From CALKJP01 sp046299555 (lineage in GTDB: Bacteria > Bacteroidota > Bacteroidia > JACCXN01), in NCBI GenBank assembly GCA_046299555.1, contig JBKBHS010000002.1:398973-462972 (forward strand): 64,000 nt of DNA, in the 5' to 3' direction. The position numbers and the translations under genes were made by a program. This document shows, one piece after another, positions 1-7,472 of this stretch; position 1 is the stretch's first letter; each line of letters begins with the position of its first letter. The notes beneath the pieces were generated by a model. It was not told where the DNA came from and did no database searches. It saw only the letters and a list, made by a program, of their open reading frames with translations.

Positions 1-638
1 AAAATATCCGGTATTCCAAACGACATTTTAAATTCGGGCGAAAACTTAAAGTATTGCAAAAAGAAATCGAATCCAAATCCTATTTCGTAGCGATAATCGT
101 ATTTTTTAAGTTTTACCACAATATCATTACTTACATCATTGCTTACGTCTCTTTGTGAAGCTAAGTCTATTAAAAAGTTACCTCCGCCAAAAACATAGGC
201 TGCAAAATTATTTAAACGAGCAGAACGATATTTAAGATGTAACGGAAACTCAACAAACGTAGATTCGATGGGTTTTACCCTTAAAACAGATGCTGTATCG
301 CCTCTATTAAAGGTATATTCCAAATTACGTTGTGCAAATGATAGTGCCGGCACAAAACGTAAATTAAAATAAGGCCCCAGATGTAAATCAGAAACAATTG
401 CTAAATTAAAACCGGATTGTTTTTGCGATTCTAAAACCATTAATGAATCAAATTGAAATAAATTAGCCTTTCGTTGAATGATAAAATCTGTTGAATTTAC
501 GCCTAATGAAAATCCAAAATGAAAGGGACGTTTATCAAAATTAGGTAGATTTTCCGGATATAGTTTCTGTGCATGCAAAGTAGAGGCTGATAAAAAAATC
601 AGCACAGCAAGTAATATGTAGTAATTTGTTCTAAACAA
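1..638 (-). CDS. porT: PorT-like outer-membrane beta-barrel protein (3' end beyond window)
   Basis: On the minus strand an open frame of about 212 codons runs off the left edge, so the C-terminus is missing. It begins with a hydrophobic signal peptide ending in LSASTLHAQ. What follows alternates polar and aromatic residues as in small beta-barrels (FHFGFSLGVNSTDF, YEIGFGFDFFLQYF). The only usable start I see is a TTG at 638; an in-frame TAA lies at 669-671 and no ATG falls between. It sits 41 bases downstream of ubiE in the same direction, an arrangement I know from other Bacteroidota, where this neighbour is PorT/SprT, a type IX secretion protein. The identity rests on that synteny plus barrel character; a generic PorT-family barrel is the alternative. 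Confidence 0.72.
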   Translation of the reverse strand, partial: MFRTNYYILLAVLIFLSASTLHAQKLYPENLPNFDKRPFHFGFSLGVNSTDFIIQRKANLFQFDSLMVLESQKQSGFNLAIVSDLHLGPYFNLRFVPALSFAQRNLEYTFNRGDTASVLRVKPIESTFVEFPLHLKYRSARLNNFAAYVFGGGNFLIDLASQRDVSNDVSNDIVVKLKKYDYRYEIGFGFDFFLQYFKFSPEFKMSFGIPDI

Positions 639-679
639 TTGAGATGAAGTAATTTTTAATAAACGAAATTAGTTTAAAA

Positions 680-1405
680 TTATTTTTTACCGTAATAAAC
701 TGAAGCTATACCAAACATTAATGTTTTGTAATATGTTTTTTGAAAACCTACTTTATTTAGATATTCCAAAAAATTTTCACCATCAGGAAATGCATTAACC
801 GACTCAGGTAAATACGAGTATGCTCTTGAATCTTTTGATATAAAATTTCCAATGCCGGGCAGTATTCGATTGAAATAAAAATTATACAACTGCTTAACCG
901 GAAATACTTTAGGTTTAGAGAATTCTAACACTACAAGGCTTCCTCCATGTTTTAATACTCTATATATTTCTTTTAAACCCTTTTCTAAATTTTCAAAGTT
1001 GCGAACACCAAAAGCTACTGTAGCTGCATCAAAATAGTTATCATTGAAAGGAATATTTTCTGAATCGCCATTTATAAGCTCAATTTTATCTTGCAAATTC
1101 ATTTTTGCAAGTTTTTCACGACCAAACGACAGCATTCCTTCAGATATATCAATACCAATTATTTTTTCAGGATGCAATATTTTGTTGGCTGTAATAGCCA
1201 AATCACCGGTACCGGTTGCAATATCAAGCAATAATTTTGGTTTTTCTTTTTTTAAGCAAGCAATTGCTTTTTTTCTCCAGATATTATCTATACCAAACGA
1301 TAAAAAATGATTTAAAAAATCATATCGATGAGCAATATTGTTAAACATTTGGGCAACCTGCTCTTTTTTGCCCGAATTTGATTCTTTATACGGAGTGACT
1401 GCCAT
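680..1405 (-). CDS. ubiE: Demethylmenaquinone C-methyltransferase UbiE/MenG
   Basis: This is the SAM-dependent methylase of the last step of menaquinone synthesis. At 241 residues it has the usual family length. The SAM-binding glycine motif DIATGTGDLA is at residues 61-70, followed by GIDISEGML. The family signatures AFGVRNF and, near the C-terminus, LPGIGNFISKDSRAYSYLP are intact. The ATG at 1405 fits the family N-terminus (MAVTPYKESNSGKKEQVAQMF). It is the promoter-proximal gene of a minus-strand pair with porT. Since no ubiquinone genes are seen here and Bacteroidota normally use menaquinone, the menaquinone role is the better reading. Confidence 0.95.
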   Translation of the reverse strand: MAVTPYKESNSGKKEQVAQMFNNIAHRYDFLNHFLSFGIDNIWRKKAIACLKKEKPKLLLDIATGTGDLAITANKILHPEKIIGIDISEGMLSFGREKLAKMNLQDKIELINGDSENIPFNDNYFDAATVAFGVRNFENLEKGLKEIYRVLKHGGSLVVLEFSKPKVFPVKQLYNFYFNRILPGIGNFISKDSRAYSYLPESVNAFPDGENFLEYLNKVGFQKTYYKTLMFGIASVYYGKK

Positions 1406-1558
1406 TTTTTTAAATTGTGCGTAAAGATAATTATATTATTAACCTATTATAAAAATGGAACAATTCTATTATTAGCTTTGTTGCGTTTTTATTTGTGTGT
1501 TTTTAAAACAAATTGAATTATCTTAATTTTAATTGTATAAAAAATGATTTCTTAAAAC

Positions 1559-1589
1559 TTGCACAGAAAAAAAGCAATATATATATTTG
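1559..1589 (+). promoter_or_regulatory. Bacteroidota-type promoter of rpmE
   Basis: TTG at 1559-1561 and TATATTTG at 1582-1589 are separated by 20 bases, matching the known -33 TTG / -7 TAnnTTTG pattern of the Bacteroidota housekeeping sigma factor. Because the element overlaps the upstream end of the longest open frame, it also shows that translation of L31 must begin further down, at 1625. Confidence 0.8.
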
Positions 1590-1624
1590 CAGCCCTAATT
1601 ATAGACAGATTAATACAAAAACCG

Positions 1625-1876
1625 ATGAAAAAAGGAATTCACCCAGAAAATTACAGATACGTAATATTTAGAGATTTATCTAATGGATATGCTTTCTTAA
1701 CACGTTCAACTGCTAACAGTAAAGAAACTGAAAAGTGGGAAGATGGTAACGAATATCCTGTAATAAAATTAGAAATTTCAAATACCTCTCACCCATTCTA
1801 CACCGGTAAGATGAAATTAGTTGATACGGCAGGTCGTATTGATAAATTCAATAGCCGTTACAATAAAAAGAAATAA
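1625..1876 (+). CDS. rpmE: 50S ribosomal protein L31, type B
   Basis: An 83-residue ribosomal protein starting MKKGIHPENYRYVIFRD, with the family segments GYAFLTRST, ISNTSHPFYTGK and DTAGRIDKFNSRY. It lacks the paired cysteines of zinc-binding L31, so it is the zinc-independent type B form (sometimes called rpmE2). The open frame extends upstream to 1559, but those codons overlap the promoter and do not resemble L31; the ATG at 1625 is therefore the start. It is monocistronic, with its own promoter and a strong terminator at 1946-1975. Confidence 0.95.
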   Translation: MKKGIHPENYRYVIFRDLSNGYAFLTRSTANSKETEKWEDGNEYPVIKLEISNTSHPFYTGKMKLVDTAGRIDKFNSRYNKKK

Positions 1877-1945
1877 TTTTAAATTAGTCACTATTACATT
1901 AGTTTTAATGTAATAATCAGTCGTTTTAAATCAATAAAAATAAAT

Positions 1946-1975
1946 AAGCCCGAAATAATTTCGGGCTTGTTTTTT
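1946..1975 (+). terminator. Rho-independent terminator after rpmE (probably bidirectional)
   Basis: A perfect 10-bp stem, AAGCCCGAAA / TTTCGGGCTT, with a TAA loop, followed by a T-rich run. An A-rich stretch on the other side gives a U-tract on the minus strand, so it can also end the convergent gene at 2010-4370. Confidence 0.9.
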
Positions 1976-2009
1976 ATATTTTATTTCTAAAATATAAAAA
2001 CAACTGTAG

Positions 2010-4370
2010 TTAGTTTTTTATAAGCTTTTCGGTTGCCACAATTTTATTATCAGAAAGCAATCTTAAAAAATACATACCTTGATTTAATTGGGGGGATATT
2101 TGAATTAAGCCACTACTGTAATTTACATATTGTTCAAACACTACTCTACCGGAAATATCTACAATTTGAATTTGTGAATAAGCCGAAAAATCATTTGTAA
2201 ATTGAATATATAGGTAATTATTAAATGGATTAGGGAAAACTTTTATTAAAAGAGAGTTTTTATGTTCATCAGAAATTGATGTCATACTTCCACTTACAAA
2301 GAATTTATCTACCCCTGCCTCAACTATATGCCCCGGATTATTATCAACAGTTTCAAAAATTATTCGCGTATTTGCTGTTAAAGGTAAATAATCTAAAACT
2401 CTAAATGATTTATTAACCCATTGTGAATTATTAGGAGAAGATGCCGTTACCACCTCTAAGGTAACTGTAGTAATTCCATTGTTTAACTTTACAACTAATG
2501 AATCATTTGGGCTTCCACTGCCTCCTCCATTAAAAAACCAACGGCTATAATTGATAATAGGATCAACATATTGTGTTAAATCCATAATCGGTGAAGTTAA
2601 AATAGTAGTACCATTATCAACATCATCATCCCCTGCGCTTCCGCCTGCATTTCCTGTAACGTAAGCTTTATCTGAACAGTCGGAATTAATATCTACCCCC
2701 GGATTTGAGGGAGTACCCGATAAATTAGTTCCTACCGGTTTACCTCTTTCCCACATACCGGAACTTGCAGTGCCGGTAACAAACCAACCATAATTAAATG
2801 TAAAATCATCGTAATATCCTTTATTAAGATTTATGCTAATAAAATCATTGGAATTAGAAAAGGTTTCAACTCCGCATTCGGTAACATATCCCCACTTACC
2901 GGCATAATAATTATAGGTATCCGCTATTAAATTACATCTCGAAAACTCTCCATTAGCATCTGAAGTAAAACTGTAATTAGTATTTAGATTTTCAATTAAT
3001 ACATTTACTCCCGCAATAGGATTAGCATTATTTAACGTATTTCCGCTAAAATTAATGCCATTATTACTTACCATTTGCACATTTAAGTTTGTAACCACAC
3101 CATTATTTAAAACTACATTATTGAATGTCTTTGTAATATATCCAGGCGCAGAAAATGTTACTGTATAAGTACCTGCATGAGCAGTACCGGTATAATATTC
3201 ACCATTAAAATTTGATTTTTCAATGTGGTGCGTACCTCCAATAATTTGTACGCTAACATTGTTTAATGGGATATTACAAATACTATCTGTTACAACTCCT
3301 TCTAAATAACAAGCTCTATTAATTGTAGGGGTTAAAACAAACATACCTTGTTCTATATCAGAAACTAAAATATTTCCGCTTGGTAAATAGGCATAAACGC
3401 CCCATGCTCCGTGAAATCCATCACCCGAAAAAGGACTTGTGTCATAATGTCCAACATTAATCATGTTTTTAGGACGAGATACATCTGTAATTACTACTCC
3501 GTCAGTATACCATGATGTAAAAGCATAATCATTTTTAATATATGTATTGTGTACAATTGAACCTGAACCTGGTGTTATTTGTATTCTGTCCATTTCTCGA
3601 ATATTTTGAACATCATGTACATCATAGCAGGTAAGAAATGAATTTGAATTTTCATCGGTTGTAAATAAATATTGGTCATCGTCAGATTTCCATGTATTAT
3701 GTGTATAGTTTGTTGGAGTATTCTGTGTTTGAACAACAATTGGATTAGCTTTATTACTTACATCAATAGCAGAAAAATAACCTTGATAAATGTGAGAACC
3801 CCATAAGGTATCATTTCTAACAATTCCATCATGAATGTAGTTGATATTATATTGACCAACATAATTTGGGTTCCATGGATCTGCCAACGAAGCAATAATT
3901 GCACCGCCATTTGCCAAATTACTACCATATAGATAAATATATCCATTATCAATATGAAGTGCATGTATAGTATTTAATTGTCCATTAATGGCATTATTAC
4001 CTGTCCATGTTCTTGATTGAATAGAATCAGGAAGGTAGGATAAATTGACAATTCTTAAACCTCCACCTCCTTCTGTGGTAACATAAGCATACTTTCCATA
4101 TGTTCTTACTTCGCGCCAAATAGAATTTGGACCTGGTACATGAAATCGAAACTGTGGATTATTAGGATTTGTAACATCAATAATATCTAAACCTTCTTGT
4201 GTTCCAACTAAAGCATATTCATTGCCTAAGGTATCAACATACCCCCAAATATTAGACAGTGCAACATTAGAAGGATAAGGATATTGTGATCGAAACTGAA
4301 TATTGAATTGTGCATAAAAGTTTTTGTGAATTAATAAAAACAAACAGGTAGTAAAAAGTAATTTTTTCAT
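2010..4370 (-). CDS. Secreted LVIVD-repeat (choice-of-anchor B) protein with type IX sorting domain
   Basis: A 786-residue exported protein. After a signal peptide (to about residue 20), residues 25-350 carry LVIVD-type repeats (for example GLDIIDVTNPNNPQF and GLRIVNLSYLPDS), a predicted beta-propeller typical of choice-of-anchor B proteins. Around residues 355-435 is a carboxypeptidase-regulatory-like Ig fold (GVVTDSICNIPLNNVSVQI), with a second one after it. Then comes a beta-sandwich region with GSGSPNDSLVVKL. The last 80 residues are a type IX sorting tail (VFPNPFNNYLYI, ending KLIKN), so the product should cross the outer membrane by T9SS. No enzyme signature is visible and the ligand is unknown. 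Its own start (MKKLLFTTCLF) is clear. Confidence 0.88.
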   Translation of the reverse strand: MKKLLFTTCLFLLIHKNFYAQFNIQFRSQYPYPSNVALSNIWGYVDTLGNEYALVGTQEGLDIIDVTNPNNPQFRFHVPGPNSIWREVRTYGKYAYVTTEGGGGLRIVNLSYLPDSIQSRTWTGNNAINGQLNTIHALHIDNGYIYLYGSNLANGGAIIASLADPWNPNYVGQYNINYIHDGIVRNDTLWGSHIYQGYFSAIDVSNKANPIVVQTQNTPTNYTHNTWKSDDDQYLFTTDENSNSFLTCYDVHDVQNIREMDRIQITPGSGSIVHNTYIKNDYAFTSWYTDGVVITDVSRPKNMINVGHYDTSPFSGDGFHGAWGVYAYLPSGNILVSDIEQGMFVLTPTINRACYLEGVVTDSICNIPLNNVSVQIIGGTHHIEKSNFNGEYYTGTAHAGTYTVTFSAPGYITKTFNNVVLNNGVVTNLNVQMVSNNGINFSGNTLNNANPIAGVNVLIENLNTNYSFTSDANGEFSRCNLIADTYNYYAGKWGYVTECGVETFSNSNDFISINLNKGYYDDFTFNYGWFVTGTASSGMWERGKPVGTNLSGTPSNPGVDINSDCSDKAYVTGNAGGSAGDDDVDNGTTILTSPIMDLTQYVDPIINYSRWFFNGGGSGSPNDSLVVKLNNGITTVTLEVVTASSPNNSQWVNKSFRVLDYLPLTANTRIIFETVDNNPGHIVEAGVDKFFVSGSMTSISDEHKNSLLIKVFPNPFNNYLYIQFTNDFSAYSQIQIVDISGRVVFEQYVNYSSGLIQISPQLNQGMYFLRLLSDNKIVATEKLIKN

Positions 4371-4493
4371 AATGGGTTTAGGTTGGTTTTATTTTTTAAA
4401 ATTGTAGAAAAATATTCATTAATTTAAACCGTTCATGTAATTTTATAAAATAATATAAAAGTTGCTTTTTCATTTTATTTTTCAAATTGCTGT

Positions 4494-4706
4494 ATGAATA
4501 AAATTTTATTTATTTTTTCAATTATTTTAGTACATGCATGCACTGATAAAAGAGGGCCATGCGATGCATTAGAAAAACCTAAGCCAAATTGTATGTGTAA
4601 TTTAGTTTATGCACCTGTTTGTGGATGCGATGGTAAAACCTATGGTAATGAATGTGAAGCAAAATGCTACGGAATTACAAATTACACCAATGGAGAGTGT
4701 ATGTAA
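4494..4706 (+). CDS. Small lipoprotein with a Kazal-type protease-inhibitor domain
   Basis: A 70-residue protein with an N-terminal hydrophobic segment ending in LVHAC, a plausible lipobox, followed by one Kazal domain. The pattern CNLVYAPVCGCDGKTYGNEC with following cysteines (AKCYGI, GEC) is the family signature and keeps the cysteines needed for its disulfides. Kazal domains inhibit serine proteases through a surface loop; here that would happen at the cell surface or in the periplasm. It stands alone, divergent from the LVIVD protein. The target protease cannot be inferred. Confidence 0.85.
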   Translation: MNKILFIFSIILVHACTDKRGPCDALEKPKPNCMCNLVYAPVCGCDGKTYGNECEAKCYGITNYTNGECM

Positions 4707-4826
4707 ATTATATAAGTCTCGATTCCTTTACCTTAATTATCTTATTAAGCTAAAATTAATTCATTTTTAATGGATGTTCATCATTAAACTTGCATATACA
4801 AATTCCACTGTAAAATAGAAGATTAA

Positions 4827-5705
4827 ATGCTTACATATTATTTCCTGCTCCCATTCATTTATCTTCTTTCAATATTACCTTTTAGTATTTTATATTTTAT
4901 ATCCAATATTTTATATTTCTTTTTGTATTATATAATTGGCTACAGAAAAAAAGTAGTTCGGGAAAACTTAAAAAATTCTTTTCCTCAAAAAAATGAATCA
5001 GAAATTAAAATAATAGAAAAAAAATACTACAAACATTTATGTGATTTATTGCTTGAATCATTAAAAGCTTATTCGATATCTGAAAAAGAATTGAGAAAAC
5101 GTTGTTCCATAAAAAATCCTGAATTGATGGAAAAATTTGCTTTAAAAGGTGAAGACATATGTATTGCCATGGGTCATTACGGAAATTGGGAATGGGCTGG
5201 ACAAAGAGTTAGCATGGATACAGGATTTAAACTTTTAGTATTGTATAGAAAAATTAAAAATCCATATTTTGATAACTTTATGCAAAGGCTGCGAAGTAGA
5301 TTTGGGGCAATACCGGTTGAGATGCGAGATACAATAAGAGTAATTCTCGATTATAAGAATAAAAAATTACCAACCGCCACGGTATTTATTACAGATCAAT
5401 CACCTCCTCCTGAAAATGCAATATGGCTGAACTTTCTAAATCAAAAGACAGCAGTGTTTAAAGGTGTAGAAAAAATTGCTCGAAAATATAATATGCCTGT
5501 ATTATTTGGCCATGTTAGAAAAATTAAACGAGGCTATTATGAAATAGAACTGAGTGTTTTAAGTGAGAACAATGCCATGCTTCCTGAAACAGAACTTACT
5601 ACTCTGCATACGAAAAAATTAGAAAATTATATTATAGAAAATCCTGAATATTGGATTTGGAGTCATAAAAGATGGAAACATAAAGCCCTCGAATTACATT
5701 CCTAA
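4827..5705 (+). CDS. LpxL/HtrB-family lipid A or lysophospholipid acyltransferase
   Basis: A 292-residue inner-membrane acyltransferase. An N-terminal membrane segment (residues 5-37) is followed by RENLKNSFP and by the catalytic HX4E motif in GHYGNWEW (H117, E122). The later blocks DQSPPP and EYWIWSHKRWKH are typical of the family, which adds a secondary acyl chain to lipid A. The Bacteroidota members are usually annotated only as lysophospholipid acyltransferases, so the exact acceptor is not settled. Its 3' end overlaps the convergent START-like gene by 12 bases. Confidence 0.9.
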   Translation: MLTYYFLLPFIYLLSILPFSILYFISNILYFFLYYIIGYRKKVVRENLKNSFPQKNESEIKIIEKKYYKHLCDLLLESLKAYSISEKELRKRCSIKNPELMEKFALKGEDICIAMGHYGNWEWAGQRVSMDTGFKLLVLYRKIKNPYFDNFMQRLRSRFGAIPVEMRDTIRVILDYKNKKLPTATVFITDQSPPPENAIWLNFLNQKTAVFKGVEKIARKYNMPVLFGHVRKIKRGYYEIELSVLSENNAMLPETELTTLHTKKLENYIIENPEYWIWSHKRWKHKALELHS

Positions 5706-6077
5706 GCAATGCATTAGTTTAGCAACTTGTGTTTCCCAAAGCATTTTTGCATCTTCTAATTCATTGTATTCTGCATAATCGGTTACAATTAAAGAAACTG
5801 ATTTTGATAAATCATTTATTTCAATTGCTAGTTCAAAATAAATATCGTCCGGTAAATGTTCCCATTTGTATCGAATACTTTTATTTGGTTTGAGTGAAAT
5901 TATTTCAGCATTTTGAGAAGAACCATCCCAAAAAAACTCACACTTTTTTCCTTTTATGTTTACATCATCACAAAACCACTCTGATAATCCTGAAGGTGTG
6001 GATAAAAAATTAAATAACAATTTTTGGGAACATTTAACTGGGAACTCTAATTGAAACATCGTAAATCCTTTTGTCAT
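5694..6077 (-). CDS. START-like (SRPBCC) domain protein
   Basis: A 127-residue single-domain protein of the Bid/START-like fold. The segment LEFPVKCSQKLLFNFLSTPS followed by GLSEWF is characteristic of a conserved Bacteroidota family in which GLSEWFxDxVN is nearly invariant; the C-terminal helix (EDAKMLWETQVAKLMHCLG) closes the hydrophobic pocket. The ligand is unknown. Two starts are possible, the ATG at 6077 or the one at 6059 (MFQLEF); family alignments favour a few residues before FQLEF, so both are acceptable. No signal peptide, so it is cytoplasmic. Confidence 0.82.
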   Translation of the reverse strand: MTKGFTMFQLEFPVKCSQKLLFNFLSTPSGLSEWFCDDVNIKGKKCEFFWDGSSQNAEIISLKPNKSIRYKWEHLPDDIYFELAIEINDLSKSVSLIVTDYAEYNELEDAKMLWETQVAKLMHCLGM

Positions 6078-6230
6078 AATCTCTATTATTTACAATTATA
6101 TATTGTAATAATAATAAATTTATCGATTAAAAATTATTTTTAATCAAAAATATTGTGAATTTAATCCCTATGTTTCGTTTTATTAAAAAAACATATTTTT
6201 AAAAAGATTTAAATCAATTAGAAAAAACTA

Positions 6231-6238
6231 TATATTTG
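6231..6238 (+). promoter_or_regulatory. -7 box of tRNA-Met promoter
   Basis: TATATTTG followed by CA lies 20 bases before the mature tRNA 5' end, the right place for the Bacteroidota -7 element. I see no good -33 TTG at the expected distance. Confidence 0.65.
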
Positions 6239-6257
6239 CACCCCTAAATAAACAAAT

Positions 6258-6331
6258 GGCGGGGTAGCTCAGATGGTTAGAGCGCAGGATTCATAACCCT
6301 GAGGTCACGGGTTCAACTCCCGTCTCCGCTA
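6258..6331 (+). tRNA. tRNA-Met (anticodon CAT)
   Basis: A complete 74-nt cloverleaf. Acceptor GGCGGGG pairs with CTCCGCT (two G-U pairs), the T-arm is ACGGG-TTCAACT-CCCGT, and the anticodon loop TTCATAA gives CAT. The 3' CCA is not encoded (ACTA follows). CAT can also be tRNA-Ile2 after lysidine modification; I did not see features that decide between elongator, initiator and Ile2. The 5' pair G-U at position 1-72 argues mildly against a classic initiator mismatch. The 3' part of this gene is the source of the tandem array that follows. Confidence 0.92.
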
Positions 6332-6704
6332 CTAATAAGCGATCTTATAAGGTCGCTTTTTTTATTTTTTTCCAACTCATTTCTAAAATTTCAATCTAAT
6401 TGGATTCTTATCCGCCTGTGGCGGACACAGGTTCATACCGCCTCTGGCGTACTCCGCTTCTATTAAGCGATCTTATAAGGTCGCTTTTTTTATTTTTTTC
6501 CAACTCATTTCTAAAATTTCAATCTAATTGGATTCTTATCCGCCTGTGGCGGACACGGGTTCATACGCCTCTGGCGTACTCCGCTTCTATTAAGCGATCT
6601 TATAAGGTCGCTTTTTTTATTTTTTTCCAACTCATTTCTAAAATTTCAATCTAATTGGATTCTTATCCGCCTGTTGCGGACACGTGTTCATACGCCTCTG
6701 GCGT
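6306..6704 (+). repeat. Tandem array of ~127-bp units derived from the tRNA-Met 3' end and its terminator
   Basis: Unit 0 is the real tRNA tail: CACGGGTTCA at 6306, CTCCGCT, the terminator and an AT-rich spacer ending in TCCGCCTGTGGCGGA. Units 1, 2 and a partial unit 3 restart at 6426, 6554 and 6681 (spacing 120, 128, 127). In the copies, part of the T-stem is replaced by a small palindrome TACGCCTCTGGCGTA, so none of them can form a tRNA. The open frame 6400-6654 that crosses the array is an artefact of the repeat. Confidence 0.9.
6337..6372 (+). terminator. Terminator of tRNA-Met (first of three copies)
   Basis: AAGCGATCTT / AAGGTCGCTT forms a 10-bp stem with one T-G wobble, followed by TTTTTTTA and another T-run. 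Nearly identical copies begin at 6465 and 6592 as part of the tandem array. Confidence 0.85.
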
Positions 6705-6758
6705 TAATTATTTTTGCTTACTTAATATCTTTAAACTAATAGAAATAGTTAATAAAAA

Positions 6759-6789
6759 CAAAAAAGCCCACTATATAGTAGGCTTTTTT
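6759..6789 (-). terminator. Terminator of the PUR-family gene
   Basis: AAAAAGCC and ACTAT pair with ATAGT and GGCTTTTT around an AT-rich turn, with one C-A mismatch. A-rich on one side and T-rich on the other, so it works for the minus-strand gene ending at 6808 and could stop read-through from the tRNA array. Confidence 0.8.
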
Positions 6790-6807
6790 GAACTTTTTAC
6801 CTTAAAA

Positions 6808-7158
6808 TTATTGATTTCCTAAATCATCAAAATCTACGTTAGTAAAAGCAGCACCTTGCGATTCGCTTACTTTTTCGGTAGATTCTGTTGAAGGATTTTG
6901 ACTTTTTAATTCATTAATTTTTGCGATTGTTTCATTTAATCCTTCAATAAACTTTTCAAAATCTTCCTTATAAAGGAAAATTTTGTGTTTTTCATACCTG
7001 AATTTTCCATCTTCCAGGAATCTTTTCTTACTTTCAGTAACGGTTAGATAGAAATCGTTACCTCTAGTTGATTTTACATCAAAAAAGTAAGTTCTCTTTC
7101 CAGCTCTTACAGCTTTAGAAAAGATTTCAGCTCTTTCATTGTTTTCTAGCTCTTCCAT
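6808..7158 (-). CDS. PUR-family DNA/RNA-binding protein (DUF3276)
   Basis: A 116-residue protein of the Bacteroidota/Spirochaete PUR-alpha-like family, which binds single-stranded nucleic acid. The core SKAVRAGKRTYFFDVKST, DFYLTVTESKKRF and KHKIFLYKEDFEKF forms the beta-beta-beta-beta-alpha PUR repeat (residues 12-75). The C-terminal 35 residues are polar and low in complexity. The ATG at 7158 (MEELENNERAEIF) is preferred over the in-frame TTG at 7164. The cellular role in Bacteroidota is not established. Confidence 0.9.
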   Translation of the reverse strand: MEELENNERAEIFSKAVRAGKRTYFFDVKSTRGNDFYLTVTESKKRFLEDGKFRYEKHKIFLYKEDFEKFIEGLNETIAKINELKSQNPSTESTEKVSESQGAAFTNVDFDDLGNQ

Positions 7159-7209
7159 CTTCAATTTTTAATATTTGTTAATTACTAATTGTTTTTACTT
7201 AAGTATAGG

Positions 7210-7217
7210 CAAACCTA
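7210..7217 (-). promoter_or_regulatory. -7 box (TAGGTTTG) upstream of the PUR-family gene
   Basis: On the minus strand TAGGTTTG followed by C lies about 52 bases before the ATG. It matches TAnnTTTG; no -33 TTG is evident. Confidence 0.5.
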
Positions 7218-7346
7218 CGCATTTTTTTTTAAATCATGCACACTTAATAAAAAAATATCTTTCAAATATATTCCATAAATTATATACCAATCAGTATTTG
7301 AATAATTTAGCAATGTATAAATTATTGTAAAAAGCTTTTTGAAAAA

Positions 7347-7377
7347 TTGGAATATTAAACACAAAATTATACCTTTG
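7347..7377 (+). promoter_or_regulatory. rpsA promoter
   Basis: TTG at 7347-7349 and TACCTTTG at 7370-7377 are 20 bases apart, an exact match to the Bacteroidota consensus. Transcription should start near 7385, leaving a leader of roughly 90 bases before the rpsA ATG. Confidence 0.85.
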
Positions 7378-7396
7378 CAACCCTTTAATTAAAAGA

Positions 7397-7449
7397 TCCC
7401 TTTCCGGAAGGGACAATGTTTAACCCGCTTATGTGTCCGGAACATAAGC
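7397..7449 (+). promoter_or_regulatory. rpsA leader with two hairpins sharing a TCCGG loop
   Basis: Hairpin 1 (7397-7413) is TCCCTT / AAGGGA with loop TCCGG. Hairpin 2 (7427-7449) is GCTTATGT / ACATAAGC with loop GTCCGGA. The stems differ completely but the loops agree, and TCCGGA is self-complementary. The stretch between them and the ATG at 7473 is A-rich. A regulatory role, for example autogenous control by S1, is inference; I do not recognise a named RNA family. Confidence 0.6.
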
Positions 7450-7472
7450 AAAATTAAAAGCCTTAAAATAAA

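Noticed and set aside
1044..1310. Plus-strand frame of 88 codons opposite ubiE
   Set aside because: Antisense shadow of a well-conserved gene; no promoter or homology.
6400..6654. Open frame of 84 codons after tRNA-Met
   Set aside because: It spans the terminators of the tandem array and simply repeats with it.
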